Assembly (NCBI RefSeq): GCF_947495925.1
Contig: NZ_CANMAU010000006.1
Location: forward strand, 304,689 to 368,688
Length of the DNA: 64,000 nucleotides
Source of the DNA: an uncultured Algibacter sp.
Lineage (GTDB): Bacteria > Bacteroidota > Bacteroidia > Flavobacteriales > Flavobacteriaceae
Direction: 5' to 3'
Each line of letters begins with the position of its first letter. Position 1 is the first letter of the stretch. The position numbers and the translations under genes are program-made. The notes under the pieces are model-generated. The model was not told the origin of the DNA. It ran no database searches and saw only the letters and a list, made by a program, of their open reading frames with translations. Positions 26,815 to 35,169 of this stretch are shown here, in pieces.

Positions 26815-27114
26815 ATGAAAACAAATTTTCCCTTAGTAATAGTTTTAATGTTAGCTTTCTCGATTTGCAGTGCTCAAAGTACTGAGTTAAGTGATGTAAT
26901 TGAAAGTTCCAAAGCTATTTCTGTTTCAGCTCATTCTGAAGATGTTAAAGTTAGTAATGAACAAAAGAATGAACCAGTGTTGATTGATGCTTCAAAACTA
27001 AAATCTACTATATCAAGAACAAATAGTGATATTAGAATCTACTTGTATAGAAAGAGAAACGTGGGTAATATTAGTTTCGTTTTTCCTAAAATAAATAAAG
27101 CAGTAAGAGCTTAA
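26815..27114 (+). CDS. Small secreted protein, unknown function
   Basis: 99 residues. Signal peptide 1-20 (MKTNFPLVIVLMLAFSICSA, cleavage before QST). The mature part is polar and Ser/Lys-rich with a short basic C-terminus (IRIYLYRKRNVGNISFVFPKINKAVRA). No recognised family. A well-formed promoter and a terminator bracket it, which supports a real monocistronic gene. Confidence 0.6.
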   Translation: MKTNFPLVIVLMLAFSICSAQSTELSDVIESSKAISVSAHSEDVKVSNEQKNEPVLIDASKLKSTISRTNSDIRIYLYRKRNVGNISFVFPKINKAVRA

Positions 27115-27153
27115 GAATAAAGTTCAAATATTAATAATTAAGGTTAAATCACC

Positions 27154-27190
27154 AAGAAAGGTTGTCCGAAGGGGTAACCTTTCTTGTTTT
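27154..27190 (+). terminator. Terminator after the 26815 gene
   Basis: Perfect 10-bp stem (27154-27163 with 27176-27185), 12-base loop, followed by GTTTT. Confidence 0.7.
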
Positions 27191-27216
27191 AGTATTATTT
27201 TTGCAATAAAGTTTTA

Positions 27217-27627
27217 ATGGCGCGTATTTTAGCAATTGATTTTGGAACTAAGAGAACTGGTATAGCTGTAACAGATGAATTGCAAATTATTGCATCAGGA
27301 CTTACTACAGTTAGTACTAAAGAGCTATTGCCCTTTTTAAAGGACTATACACAAAAGGAATCGGTTGAATTATTTTTGGTAGGTGAGCCAAAGCAAATGA
27401 ATAATACAGCATCAGAGAGTGAAATTCATATTAAATCTTTTATCGTTAAGTTAGAAAAGGTATTTCCAAGTATTCCAATTCAGAGAGTGGATGAACGCTT
27501 CACTTCTAAAATGGCGTTTCAAACCATGATTGATAGTGGTTTGAAAAAGAATCAGCGTAAAAATAAATCACTTATAGATGAAATTAGTGCTACATTAATA
27601 TTACAAAGTTTTTTGTATTCAAAATAA
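27217..27627 (+). CDS. ruvX: Holliday junction resolvase-like RuvX/YqgF
   Basis: 136 residues of the RNase H-like YqgF family: ILAIDFGTKRTGIAVTD at the N-terminus supplies the first catalytic Asp, VGEPKQMNNTASE the middle motif, VDERFTSKMA and LIDEISATLILQSFL the last acidic residues. The family acts as a putative Holliday junction resolvase and in 16S rRNA 5'-end processing. The def gene follows after 87 bases with its own -7 box. The order ruvX-def-DUF5606 is common in flavobacteria. Confidence 0.93.
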   Translation: MARILAIDFGTKRTGIAVTDELQIIASGLTTVSTKELLPFLKDYTQKESVELFLVGEPKQMNNTASESEIHIKSFIVKLEKVFPSIPIQRVDERFTSKMAFQTMIDSGLKKNQRKNKSLIDEISATLILQSFLYSK

Positions 27628-27683
27628 ATGCGGGGCTTTTAAAGAATAATTTATTTAAATAGATTCATAAGTTATAAGAATTG

Positions 27684-27691
27684 TATTTTTG
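27684..27691 (+). promoter_or_regulatory. Candidate -7 box for def
   Basis: TATTTTTG matches TAnnTTTG, 23 bases before the def ATG. A similar TATTTTTG (27196-27203) precedes ruvX. Neither has a clear -33 TTG. Confidence 0.35.
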
Positions 27692-27714
27692 CAACACCAA
27701 ATTTAATTTATAGT

Positions 27715-28305
27715 ATGATTTTACCAATTGTTGCTTATGGTGATCCGTTATTAAAAAAGAAAGCCAAAGATATTTCAAAAGACTACCCGAAGTTTGATGT
27801 TTTATTAGAGAACATGTTTGAAACCATGTATAATGCCTATGGTGTTGGTTTGGCTGCTCCTCAAATAGGACTGCCTATAAGGCTATTTTTGGTAGATACC
27901 TCTCCGTTTTCTGAAGATGAAGATTTATCAAAAGAAGAGCAAGACGCTTTAAGTGGTTTTAAGCGAGTCTTTATTAATGCAAAAATTGTTGAAGAAGAAG
28001 GTGATGAGTGGGCCTTTAATGAAGGGTGTTTAAGTATTCCAGATGTTAGAGAAGATGTATTTAGAAAGCCTAAAATTACTATCGAGTATTTAGATGAGAA
28101 TTTTGAATCTCATAAGGAGGTATTTGATGGTTTAATTGCCCGAGTTATTCAACATGAATACGATCATATTGAAGGCGTTTTGTTTACGGACAAACTATCT
28201 AGTTTAAAAAAACGATTAATTAAAGGAAGACTTACAAATATATCTAAAGGGAAGATTAGTGTAGACTATAGAATGCGTTTTCCAGATCAAAAAAAGAGAA
28301 GATAA
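27715..28305 (+). CDS. def: Peptide deformylase
   Basis: Removes the N-formyl group from nascent proteins; Fe2+/Zn2+ hydrolase acting at the ribosome exit. 196 residues. All three motifs are intact: GVGLAAPQIG (43-52), EGCLSIP (103-109, metal Cys105... in the EGCLS motif) and QHEYDH (146-151, HExxH). An acidic insertion (PFSEDEDLSKEEQDALSG, about 64-81) between motifs I and II is usual for the Bacteroidetes type. Followed by the DUF5606 gene in the same direction. Confidence 0.97.
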   Translation: MILPIVAYGDPLLKKKAKDISKDYPKFDVLLENMFETMYNAYGVGLAAPQIGLPIRLFLVDTSPFSEDEDLSKEEQDALSGFKRVFINAKIVEEEGDEWAFNEGCLSIPDVREDVFRKPKITIEYLDENFESHKEVFDGLIARVIQHEYDHIEGVLFTDKLSSLKKRLIKGRLTNISKGKISVDYRMRFPDQKKRR

Positions 28306-28359
28306 TATTTGCAATACATCTATAAACAGATGATATTTGCGCCTTTCAAAAAACAATTT

Positions 28360-28791
28360 ATGAGTTTAGATAAAGTCATTTCAATTTCAGGAAAACCAGG
28401 ATTATATAAATTAATTACTCAAACACGTGGTGGTTTCGTTGCAGAATCTTTAATGGATAACAAACGTATGTCTGTAAGCGTTCAAAATAATATAAGTGTA
28501 TTAAGTGAAATTGCTATTTATACTTTGACTGAAGAAGTACCATTAAAAAAAGTTTTTGAGAGTATCAAGGATAAGGAAAATGGTGGAGTAGCCTCTGTAA
28601 AACCCAAAGATAGTAAAGATAAGTTGGAAGAGTATTTTTTTGAAGTTTTACCTGATTACGATGAGGATAGAGTGTATGCAAGTGATATTAAAAAAGTAAT
28701 TCAATGGTATAATTTACTTCATAAGCATGATATGCTAGATGCTTTAGGTGATGATGAGGATCTGGACAAGGCCAAGGATGAAGAAGAGTAG
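28360..28791 (+). CDS. DUF5606 family protein
   Basis: 143 residues from the ATG at 28360 (MSLDKVISISGKPGLYKL), which is where family members start; an in-frame TTG 51 bases earlier is rejected. The pattern ISGKPGLYKLITQTRGGFVAESLMDNKRMSV and LSEIAIYTLTEEVPLKKVFESI are typical of DUF5606, a Bacteroidetes-specific small soluble protein. The C-terminus is acidic. It sits behind def with 54 bases between and is followed by a terminator, so it closes the ruvX-def group. Function unknown. Confidence 0.88.
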   Translation: MSLDKVISISGKPGLYKLITQTRGGFVAESLMDNKRMSVSVQNNISVLSEIAIYTLTEEVPLKKVFESIKDKENGGVASVKPKDSKDKLEEYFFEVLPDYDEDRVYASDIKKVIQWYNLLHKHDMLDALGDDEDLDKAKDEEE

Positions 28792-28810
28792 AAAAAAATA
28801 AACAGATTTA

Positions 28811-28838
28811 AAAACCTCCAAGAATTGGAGGTTTTTTT
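28811..28838 (+). terminator. Terminator of the ruvX-def-DUF5606 group
   Basis: Stem AAAACCTCCA (28811-28820) with TGGAGGTTTT (28826-28835), five-base loop, T-run through 28838. Confidence 0.9.
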
Positions 28839-28902
28839 ATGCCTTTAAGTAAGTATTCATATCGTTTTCCGACATTATAAGTTCTAACAAAACAAATAAA
28901 AA

Positions 28903-29574
28903 ATGAAATCGCTTTGGTTTTTTGATGATGTCAACCTGTTTAAAATATTATGTCCTCACAAGTTTAAAGCATATAAAGCGACCCATGATTTTGATGCCTA
29001 TAAGAAGAAGGACTATATATATTTTGAAGAGGACTCCGCAAATAAAGTCTATCTTATAGAAAAAGGTAAAGTAAAGATTGGGTATTATAGTGAAGATGGC
29101 GATGAGGTTGTAAAGGCCATTTTAACAAAAGGTGAATTGTTTGGAGAGACGGCCATACTTGGTGAGAATAAAAGAAAAGAATTTGCTCAATCTGTTGATA
29201 ATACAACAAGTATTTGTCCAGTTGGTGTCGATACGATGCATGAGTTAATGAGAAATAATAAAACTTTTAGTTTAAAAATATATAAAGTAATTGGCTTTAG
29301 ATTACGAAAGTTAGAAAGACGTTTACAACTGCTTTTATTTAAAGATGCGAAGACGCGTCTTGTTGAATTTCTTGATGAATTATGTGCAGACTACGGTTAT
29401 GATTGTGAGAAAACAGGAGACAAGGTTATTCAGCATCCATATACTCAAAAAGATATTGCCTCGTTAATAGGAACTTCTAGACCAACATTAAATATTCTAT
29501 TGAATGAACTAAAAGAAGAAAATGTTATTGAATTTAATAGAAAAGAGATAAGAATTTATAAAAATATCGCTTAA
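28903..29574 (+). CDS. Crp/Fnr family transcriptional regulator
   Basis: 223 residues. N-terminal cyclic-nucleotide-like domain (VYLIEKGKVKIGYYSEDGDEVVKAIL, GELFGETAILGENKRKEFAQ) without the Arg-Ser pair that binds cAMP in CRP and without an FNR-type Cys cluster, so the signal is unknown. The C-terminal winged helix has QKDIASLIGTSRPTLNILLNELKEE. Aligned to E. coli CRP the recognition helix keeps R180 but has Pro for E181 and Ile for R185. A perfect TGTTA-N6-TAACA palindrome begins right after its stop codon, ahead of the next gene, and is its most likely target. Confidence 0.9.
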   Translation: MKSLWFFDDVNLFKILCPHKFKAYKATHDFDAYKKKDYIYFEEDSANKVYLIEKGKVKIGYYSEDGDEVVKAILTKGELFGETAILGENKRKEFAQSVDNTTSICPVGVDTMHELMRNNKTFSLKIYKVIGFRLRKLERRLQLLLFKDAKTRLVEFLDELCADYGYDCEKTGDKVIQHPYTQKDIASLIGTSRPTLNILLNELKEENVIEFNRKEIRIYKNIA

Positions 29575-29590
29575 TGTTAGCTGGCTAACA
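29575..29590. promoter_or_regulatory. Perfect CRP-geometry palindrome, likely Crp/Fnr operator
   Basis: TGTTAGCTGGCTAACA is a perfect 7+2+7 palindrome with the TGTnA-N6-TnACA layout of CRP-family sites. It starts one base after the regulator's stop codon and ends 21 bases before the -7 box of the lipoprotein gene, so it covers the -33 region of that promoter. Confidence 0.55.
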
Positions 29591-29611
29591 CTTCATTATT
29601 TCATTCAGGTA

Positions 29612-29619
29612 TACTTTTG
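29612..29619 (+). promoter_or_regulatory. -7 box of the lipoprotein gene
   Basis: TACTTTTG matches TAnnTTTG, 27 bases before the ATG at 29647. The expected -33 position is taken up by the palindrome 29575-29590, not by TTG, which suggests activation by the bound regulator. Confidence 0.45.
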
Positions 29620-29646
29620 AAGTATTCAAATATTAAAAAAAACACC

Positions 29647-30519
29647 ATGATTAAAAAAATGATTTTAGTGGCCTTAACTTTAGGCTTTTTTGCTACTTCC
29701 TGTAGTGATGACGATGACAATACGCCGTCAATTGCAACTTTAAATTTAGACTTAAACGGCTTAGAAGCTTTAGGCAATGATTATGTATACGAAGGGTGGA
29801 TTATAGTAGATGGCGCACCAATTTCTACTGGAGTGTTTACCTCTGTGACGTTCCCTCAATCTTTTATTGTAGACGCTGCTCAATTGGATGCTGCAACCAA
29901 ATTTGTATTATCAATTGAACCAGTGGGAGAAACTGGAGCAGCTGCCTTAGCCCCAGCAGATACTAAAGTGTTGGCTGGTGATTTTTCAGGAGATACTGCA
30001 AATGTTAATACAGGCATAGTTGGTGATTTTAGTTCAGCGGCTGGAGCTTTCTTTTTAAGAACACCAACAGATGAAACCGGGATGAATAATGGAAACGATC
30101 AATATGGGGTATGGTTTGGTACGCCTGGAGCACCTCCAACATCTAATTTTGTATTGCCAACACTGCCAGCAGGTTGGGCTTATGAAGGCTGGGTAGTAGG
30201 AGAGAATGGACCAATTACCACTGGAACATTTAATGTGTTTAATATGGCTGATGATTTTGATGGATTTAGTGAAACTTCACAACCTGGGCCACCAGTACCA
30301 GGTGAAGATTTTTTCTTAAATGCGCCATCAGGAGAAACCTTTCCTTTAGATGTAAGAGGAAGAACAGTAGTCATTTCTGTTGAGCCTGTACCCGATGATT
30401 CGCCAGCTCCATTTGCAATGAAACCTTTGGTTGGAACTGCAGGACAAGAAACGGCACCAGCTGTTCATGCTTTTGGTGAAAACTTAAAATCTTTGCCAAC
30501 AGGTAAAGTAACGAGATAG
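29647..30519 (+). CDS. Lipoprotein with two anti-sigma-K-like (RskA-type) repeats
   Basis: 290 residues from the ATG at 29647; an in-frame TTG ten codons earlier lies in the -7 box and is rejected. Lipobox LGFFATSCSDDDDN: the Cys followed by S-D-D fits the flavobacterial surface-lipoprotein export signal, so it may face outward. The mature part has two related units: YVYEGWIIVDGAPISTGVF (near 50) and WAYEGWVVGENGPITTGTF (near 180), each followed by a beta-rich stretch ending in FVLSIEPVGE or VVISVEPVPD. This resembles the outer RskA domain without any anti-sigma or membrane part. Function unknown; probably controlled by the Crp/Fnr regulator encoded upstream. Confidence 0.7.
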   Translation: MIKKMILVALTLGFFATSCSDDDDNTPSIATLNLDLNGLEALGNDYVYEGWIIVDGAPISTGVFTSVTFPQSFIVDAAQLDAATKFVLSIEPVGETGAAALAPADTKVLAGDFSGDTANVNTGIVGDFSSAAGAFFLRTPTDETGMNNGNDQYGVWFGTPGAPPTSNFVLPTLPAGWAYEGWVVGENGPITTGTFNVFNMADDFDGFSETSQPGPPVPGEDFFLNAPSGETFPLDVRGRTVVISVEPVPDDSPAPFAMKPLVGTAGQETAPAVHAFGENLKSLPTGKVTR

Positions 30520-30545
30520 TTAATAAATAGAATTTGTTAGATTTG

Positions 30546-30578
30546 AGGTATGGTTTCTGTTTAGAAATCATACCTTTT
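30546..30578 (+). terminator. Terminator of the lipoprotein gene
   Basis: 13-bp stem with one G-T pair (30546-30558 with 30563-30575), four-base loop, short T-run. The next gene starts nine bases later, so termination may be partial. Confidence 0.65.
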
Positions 30579-30586
30579 AATTTTAT

Positions 30587-31156
30587 ATGAAAACGTTTAA
30601 AAGTAAATTTAAAAACATTGTATTTCTTGTTGTATTAGCATTGTTTCTAATTCCTCAAACAAGGCAACCCATTCAAGTTTTATTGAATAAAGGATTGGCA
30701 CTTTTTAGTCCTTCAATAACCAAAAAGTCAGAACAGATTATTGTATCAAATTACAACTGGAACTTACAGGATATAAATGGCGGTGGATTTCATTTTGAAG
30801 AGGTTAAAGGCAAAGTAGTTTTGGTTAATTTTTGGGCCACCTGGTGTCCACCATGTATTGCCGAAATGCCTAGTTTGCATAAGTTATATCAGGCTTATAA
30901 CGATAAGATTGAATTTGTTTTTATCTCTAATGAAGATCTTGCCGTAATTAGAAAATTTCTAAATCAAGAAGGGTATACATTTAAAGTTTATAGACCTCTT
31001 ACCCAATATCCAGAAGCATTTGATGTGAATACCATTCCGAGAACTTTTTTAGTTGATAAAAAAGGAAATATTATAATTGACAAAACGGGAGCAGCCAACT
31101 GGAATAGTGAAATGGTTAGAAAAACAATTGATGCCTTAATTGAAGAGGAAAACTAA
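30587..31156 (+). CDS. TlpA/ResA-type membrane-anchored thioredoxin
   Basis: 189 residues. One N-terminal membrane helix (about 9-24) anchors a periplasmic thioredoxin fold: LVNFWATWCPPCIAEMPSL with the redox pair C87/C90, FVFISNEDLAVIRKF, and the cis-proline motif TIPRTFLVD. The family keeps apocytochrome c or other exported Cys reduced. It converges on crtY with a 4-base overlap of the stops. It is separated from the lipoprotein gene only by a terminator, so partial read-through is possible. Confidence 0.9.
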   Translation: MKTFKSKFKNIVFLVVLALFLIPQTRQPIQVLLNKGLALFSPSITKKSEQIIVSNYNWNLQDINGGGFHFEEVKGKVVLVNFWATWCPPCIAEMPSLHKLYQAYNDKIEFVFISNEDLAVIRKFLNQEGYTFKVYRPLTQYPEAFDVNTIPRTFLVDKKGNIIIDKTGAANWNSEMVRKTIDALIEEEN

Positions 31157-32298
31157 AGTGTTTTAAAAAATGCTTTAATGAAACTCCATGAAAACAAAGA
31201 ATACATAATTTTTAGTTCTTCAAAGAAGCTGGATTCTTCATCCAAAAAGCGAAACATAGTTTGTACTGAGTTTTTCCTGTAAAACTGCTGAAATATCCAT
31301 TCACCTTTGTGATTTTCATCTTTTAAAACCTTAAGAAATACTTTGTCATAAAACTTAAACCTTTTCTTGAATAACCCATTAGACGGTAGTTTTCCTCTTT
31401 TTAAGTTGGCTACTAGTAAGCTTACTTTCTTTTCAGTATGCTTGAAAGAATAACCCGTCGAGCCTTTTACCCATCCACCGCCAGTTCCAATTTTGGTCAT
31501 ATGTTTGGTATTAAATTGTTCAAAGGAAAAGTTAGTCATCGGTATTTGACCCATTTCTGTTTCTATAATATCATATTCGTCTATTTTAAGATAATCTTTA
31601 ATATATTTTTTGATGTAGTTGTCATATAGATTTTCGCTAACACATTCGTCGGTAAAATAAGTGAATTCAATAAGTGCTTCAGTTTTTGTAAAAGGTAGCA
31701 CATAAGTGAAAGTAGTTTTTTCTCCATCTTTTAAACGATAATCCATCATAATTAATGAATTTTCATTGAATGTGTTTTTATCCGTTTTAATAACCCAACC
31801 TTTAAAATGTTGAATTATAGAAATGTTTTCTTTTGAATTTATATGGAATAATTCTGGAATTCGGCTATCAAAAACATGAGCAGCTGAATAGGTGTTATTT
31901 GCTGTTGTGATTAAAACCTTAGAATCTTCTTGGGTAGATAGAACTTCCTCAATAATAAAATGTATATTTTTTGATTGACTTAACTTTTCTTTAGCATAAT
32001 TATAAAAGTCGATAGATCTGACTGTTTTATATTTATAAGGTTTAAGATTTAAATCAATTTGCTTTTCGTTAGTAATTACAAATGCATGATTCCATGATTT
32101 AAAAACAATACTATTCCATATAGAGGGTTCCTTTTCCCAAAAACTCCATGTTTTATCATTGGTACTTTTATTTGATGGATCAATTAAGGCAATAGATTTG
32201 TTAGTAAAGAAACGATCTTCAGTTAGTTTAAGTGCAAGTTGCAAACCTGCTAAACCATTTCCAATAATCATGTAATCGAAATGCGGCGTGTTGGACAT
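31153..32298 (-). CDS. crtY: Lycopene beta-cyclase
   Basis: Cyclises both ends of lycopene to give beta-carotene. 381 residues. FAD/NAD-binding start FDYMIIGNGLAGLQLALKL, then WSFWEKEPSIWNS and MMDYRL motifs of the CrtY/LycB family, and GTGGGWVKGSTGYSFKHT near the C-terminus. Fourth enzyme gene of the minus-strand carotenoid operon, 15 bases after crtZ. Together with crtB, crtI and crtZ it predicts zeaxanthin as the product. Confidence 0.93.
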   Translation of the reverse strand: MSNTPHFDYMIIGNGLAGLQLALKLTEDRFFTNKSIALIDPSNKSTNDKTWSFWEKEPSIWNSIVFKSWNHAFVITNEKQIDLNLKPYKYKTVRSIDFYNYAKEKLSQSKNIHFIIEEVLSTQEDSKVLITTANNTYSAAHVFDSRIPELFHINSKENISIIQHFKGWVIKTDKNTFNENSLIMMDYRLKDGEKTTFTYVLPFTKTEALIEFTYFTDECVSENLYDNYIKKYIKDYLKIDEYDIIETEMGQIPMTNFSFEQFNTKHMTKIGTGGGWVKGSTGYSFKHTEKKVSLLVANLKRGKLPSNGLFKKRFKFYDKVFLKVLKDENHKGEWIFQQFYRKNSVQTMFRFLDEESSFFEELKIMYSLFSWSFIKAFFKTL

Positions 32299-32313
32299 AA
32301 GAAAGGTTAAAAA

Positions 32314-32763
32314 CTATTTCTTAAAATACTTAAAAGGAACAAATAGCATTCCAAAACATTCGCCATGCTCCTTGCCTAAATGTTTATGATGAATTTTGTG
32401 TGCACGCCTCACTCCTTTTGCATACCAATTATTAGCATTTCTAAAAAGTTTAAATCGCTGATGAATAAAAATATCATGAACTAGAAAATAGGACAACCCG
32501 TAGGCAAAAATTCCTAAACCTATGGGTAATCCCGCCCAAAAGCTGGTGTATTTCCAAAGTAAAAAGAAAATAATACTTACAACGGCATAAAATATAAAAA
32601 AGGCATCATTGCGCTCAAACCAACTATCATGATCTTTATGGTGGTGGTCTTTATGTAAATTCCATAAAACACCATGCATGATGTACTTATGAGTAAACCA
32701 AGCCATGAATTCCATACTGCAATAAGTGCTAAGAAATATCAATATCCAAAATAAAATATACAT
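32314..32763 (-). CDS. crtZ: Beta-carotene hydroxylase
   Basis: Non-heme di-iron membrane hydroxylase that adds 3-hydroxyls to beta-carotene, giving zeaxanthin. 149 residues with about four membrane helices. The fatty-acid-hydroxylase histidine boxes are all present: FTHKYIMHG, HKDHHHKDHD, LVHDIFIHQRF and RAHKIHHKHLG. It lies 10 bases from crtB and 15 from crtY. Confidence 0.95.
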   Translation of the reverse strand: MYILFWILIFLSTYCSMEFMAWFTHKYIMHGVLWNLHKDHHHKDHDSWFERNDAFFIFYAVVSIIFFLLWKYTSFWAGLPIGLGIFAYGLSYFLVHDIFIHQRFKLFRNANNWYAKGVRRAHKIHHKHLGKEHGECFGMLFVPFKYFKK

Positions 32764-32773
32764 GCTTTAATTT

Positions 32774-33613
32774 TTACATTAAATTTAATTGATATTTTAC
32801 ATAGCTACGCATTAAAAGCTCAATTTTTTTAGGGTTCGATACTCTAATTCTAGAATCTTTTATTTTTAATGCAGGGGTTTTCTTGAGTTTTTTGAGTAGT
32901 TGACGATAATATCTATAGGCCATAAATACACCAAATTTAGCTTCTATTGGGAGTTTCTTTATGCCGCTAAGTCCTTTTTCAAAATCTGCTTCAATATCAT
33001 CTATAATACTTTGTTTAGAAGACTCGTCTAAGTTTTTTAAATCGGTATTAGGGAAATAGGTTCTATTTAAACCTTCAAAATCTGCCTTTAAATCTCTAAG
33101 GAAATTTACTTTTTGAAAAGCAGAACCCAGAGCCATAGCAGTTTCTTTTAACGCATTATACTTTTTATTATCGCCTTTTACAAAAACTTTTAAGCACATA
33201 AGGCCAACTACATCGGCAGAACCATATATGTAAGCTTTGTATTCTTCATCAGTTAAATAATCGGTTTTATGTAAATCTAAACGCATACTTTGCATAAATG
33301 CATCTACAAGTGATTTGTCTATATTATATTTATGAAACGTATGTTGAAATGAATTTAATATGGGATTGAGACTAATTTTATTTTTTAAAGCAAGTTCTAA
33401 ATCTTCAGTAAACCTATTGAAAAGCATTTCTTTATCATAGTCATGAAAGGTGTCAACAATTTCGTCAGCGAAACGCACAAAACCATAGATGTTATAAATA
33501 TCTCCTCTAATAGAACTGTATAACATTTTTGTTGCCAAAGAAAATGAGGTGCTGTAGGTTTTCGTTACAATTTTACTACTCCTATAGGATACTGAATCAA
33601 ATAACGACTTCAT
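32774..33613 (-). CDS. crtB: Phytoene synthase
   Basis: Joins two geranylgeranyl diphosphates into phytoene, the committed step. 279 residues of the squalene/phytoene synthase family. Both metal-binding Asp motifs are seen: RFADEIVDTFHDYD (first, about 46-59) and LRDLKADFEGLNRTYFP (second). YSTSFSLATKMLYSSIRGDIYNIY is the usual N-terminal signature. GGPP synthase (crtE) is not in the window and must come from elsewhere. 38 bases after crtI. Confidence 0.95.
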   Translation of the reverse strand: MKSLFDSVSYRSSKIVTKTYSTSFSLATKMLYSSIRGDIYNIYGFVRFADEIVDTFHDYDKEMLFNRFTEDLELALKNKISLNPILNSFQHTFHKYNIDKSLVDAFMQSMRLDLHKTDYLTDEEYKAYIYGSADVVGLMCLKVFVKGDNKKYNALKETAMALGSAFQKVNFLRDLKADFEGLNRTYFPNTDLKNLDESSKQSIIDDIEADFEKGLSGIKKLPIEAKFGVFMAYRYYRQLLKKLKKTPALKIKDSRIRVSNPKKIELLMRSYVKYQLNLM

Positions 33614-33651
33614 ATTACTGACAATTTCTTTTAAATTTAAACAAATTCATT

Positions 33652-35124
33652 TTAAACTAAAACATTATTATACTTTGAAACTAAATTAGCGGCGAGTTTT
33701 CCTGAGATTAATGATGGAGGAACTCCAGGTCCAGGTACAGTAAGTTGTCCTGTAAAATATAAATTTTTTACGGTTTTACTTTTTAGTTTTGGTCTTAAAA
33801 AAGCAGTTTGCATTAAGGTATTTGCCATACCATAGGCATTACCTTTATACGAATTGTAATCTTCGATAAAGTCATTAATACAAAAACTCTCTTTAAATAA
33901 TATATCTTGTTTTACAGTTTGAGAGGTGAGATTTTCAAAACGCGTAATTATTTTCTCAAAATAAGCCTTTCGTATTTTTGGAGTATCCTCTATTCCTGGT
34001 GCTAATGGAATTAGGAATATACCTGCTTCTTTTCCCTCAGGTGCGGTGCTAGAGTCTGTTTTACTAGGAAAACTAGCATAAAATAAGGGGTTTTTTGGCC
34101 ACTTTGGGTTATCATAAATAGCTTCGGCATGTGCTTCAAAATCAACATCAAAAAATAGGGTATGATGATTTACCTGTTTTAATTTTTTGTTGAAGCCCAC
34201 ATAAAAAAGAAGGGAAGAGGGAGCGAATGTTTTTTTTGACCAATACGTTTCAGAGTATTGACGAAAGGGTTCATCCAATAATGTTTCTGTATGATGATAA
34301 TCGGCACCGCTTAAAACAATATCAGAAAGATGCGATTCTCCATTAGAAATAAGGCCCTTAGCTTCCCCATTTTCAACTATAATTTTTTCAATGTTTGCTT
34401 CAGTCTTAATCATTACACCAAGTTCTTTTGCTAATTTTCCCATAGCTAAAATAACTTGGTACATCCCTTTTTTAGGATGAAAAGTACCTAACCCAAAATC
34501 GGCATAATTCATAAAACTATAGAAGGAAGGTGTGTCACTGGGTTTTGCTCCCAAAAACAGAACAGGGAACTCCAGAATCATCACTAAGCGTTCATTCTTA
34601 AACTCTTTACGCACATCTTTTTTTATAGTGCTAAAAAATTGATTGATTTTTTTTATGGTTGCTGGAGTAATTAATTCTAAGGGAGATACACCGGGGTTGT
34701 AAACAAGGTCTTTAATGGCAATATCATAATTGCTTTTGGCCTCGTCAATAAATTTTTTAAGTTTTACAGAACTTCCAGGTTCTTCTTTCTCAAACGCTTT
34801 TATAATTTTATCTAATGTATCCTCAATAGTTATAAAATCATCTTTTCCAAAATAAACGCTGTAAGCTGGATTAAGTTTTTCTAGAGTATAATAGTCGGCT
34901 GGAGCTTTATCAAAATCTAAAAAAAAACGTTCAAACACATCGGGCATCCAATACCAAGTTGGTCCAATGTCAAAGGTAAAACCTTCTTTTTTCAGTTGTC
35001 TTGCACGACCTCCTATAGTTTTGTTTTTTTCAAAAATAGTTACTTCAAAACCATCTTTAGCTAGATAGCATGCGGCTGCCAGAGAAGAGAAGCCAGAACC
35101 TATAATATTTACTGTTGGTTTCAT
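33652..35124 (-). CDS. crtI: Phytoene desaturase
   Basis: FAD enzyme that makes four desaturations from phytoene to lycopene; peripheral membrane protein. 490 residues from the ATG at 35124 (MKPTVNIIGSGFSSLAAACYL); an upstream in-frame ATG at 35157 would add 11 unneeded hydrophobic residues. Dinucleotide motif IIGSGFSSLAAA with IFEKNKTIGGRARQL, and the C-terminal LYFTGQLTVPGPGVPPSLISG typical of CrtI. Its start codon touches one arm of a perfect 10-bp inverted repeat that also contains a -7 box, so it may have a regulated promoter of its own behind the MerR gene. Confidence 0.95.
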   Translation of the reverse strand: MKPTVNIIGSGFSSLAAACYLAKDGFEVTIFEKNKTIGGRARQLKKEGFTFDIGPTWYWMPDVFERFFLDFDKAPADYYTLEKLNPAYSVYFGKDDFITIEDTLDKIIKAFEKEEPGSSVKLKKFIDEAKSNYDIAIKDLVYNPGVSPLELITPATIKKINQFFSTIKKDVRKEFKNERLVMILEFPVLFLGAKPSDTPSFYSFMNYADFGLGTFHPKKGMYQVILAMGKLAKELGVMIKTEANIEKIIVENGEAKGLISNGESHLSDIVLSGADYHHTETLLDEPFRQYSETYWSKKTFAPSSLLFYVGFNKKLKQVNHHTLFFDVDFEAHAEAIYDNPKWPKNPLFYASFPSKTDSSTAPEGKEAGIFLIPLAPGIEDTPKIRKAYFEKIITRFENLTSQTVKQDILFKESFCINDFIEDYNSYKGNAYGMANTLMQTAFLRPKLKSKTVKNLYFTGQLTVPGPGVPPSLISGKLAANLVSKYNNVLV

Positions 35125-35160
35125 ATTGTTTAACAAATATACAAAAAAGCTAAACAATAT
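35123..35160. promoter_or_regulatory. Inverted repeat with -7 box at the crtI start
   Basis: ATATTGTTTA (35123-35132) and TAAACAATAT (35151-35160) form a perfect 10-bp inverted repeat with an 18-base spacer in the 45-base gap between the MerR gene and crtI. A minus-strand TATATTTG (35141-35134) sits inside the spacer. It could be an operator over the crtI promoter or an mRNA hairpin at the start codon. Confidence 0.45.
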
Positions 35161-35169
35161 TAAAGTGTT

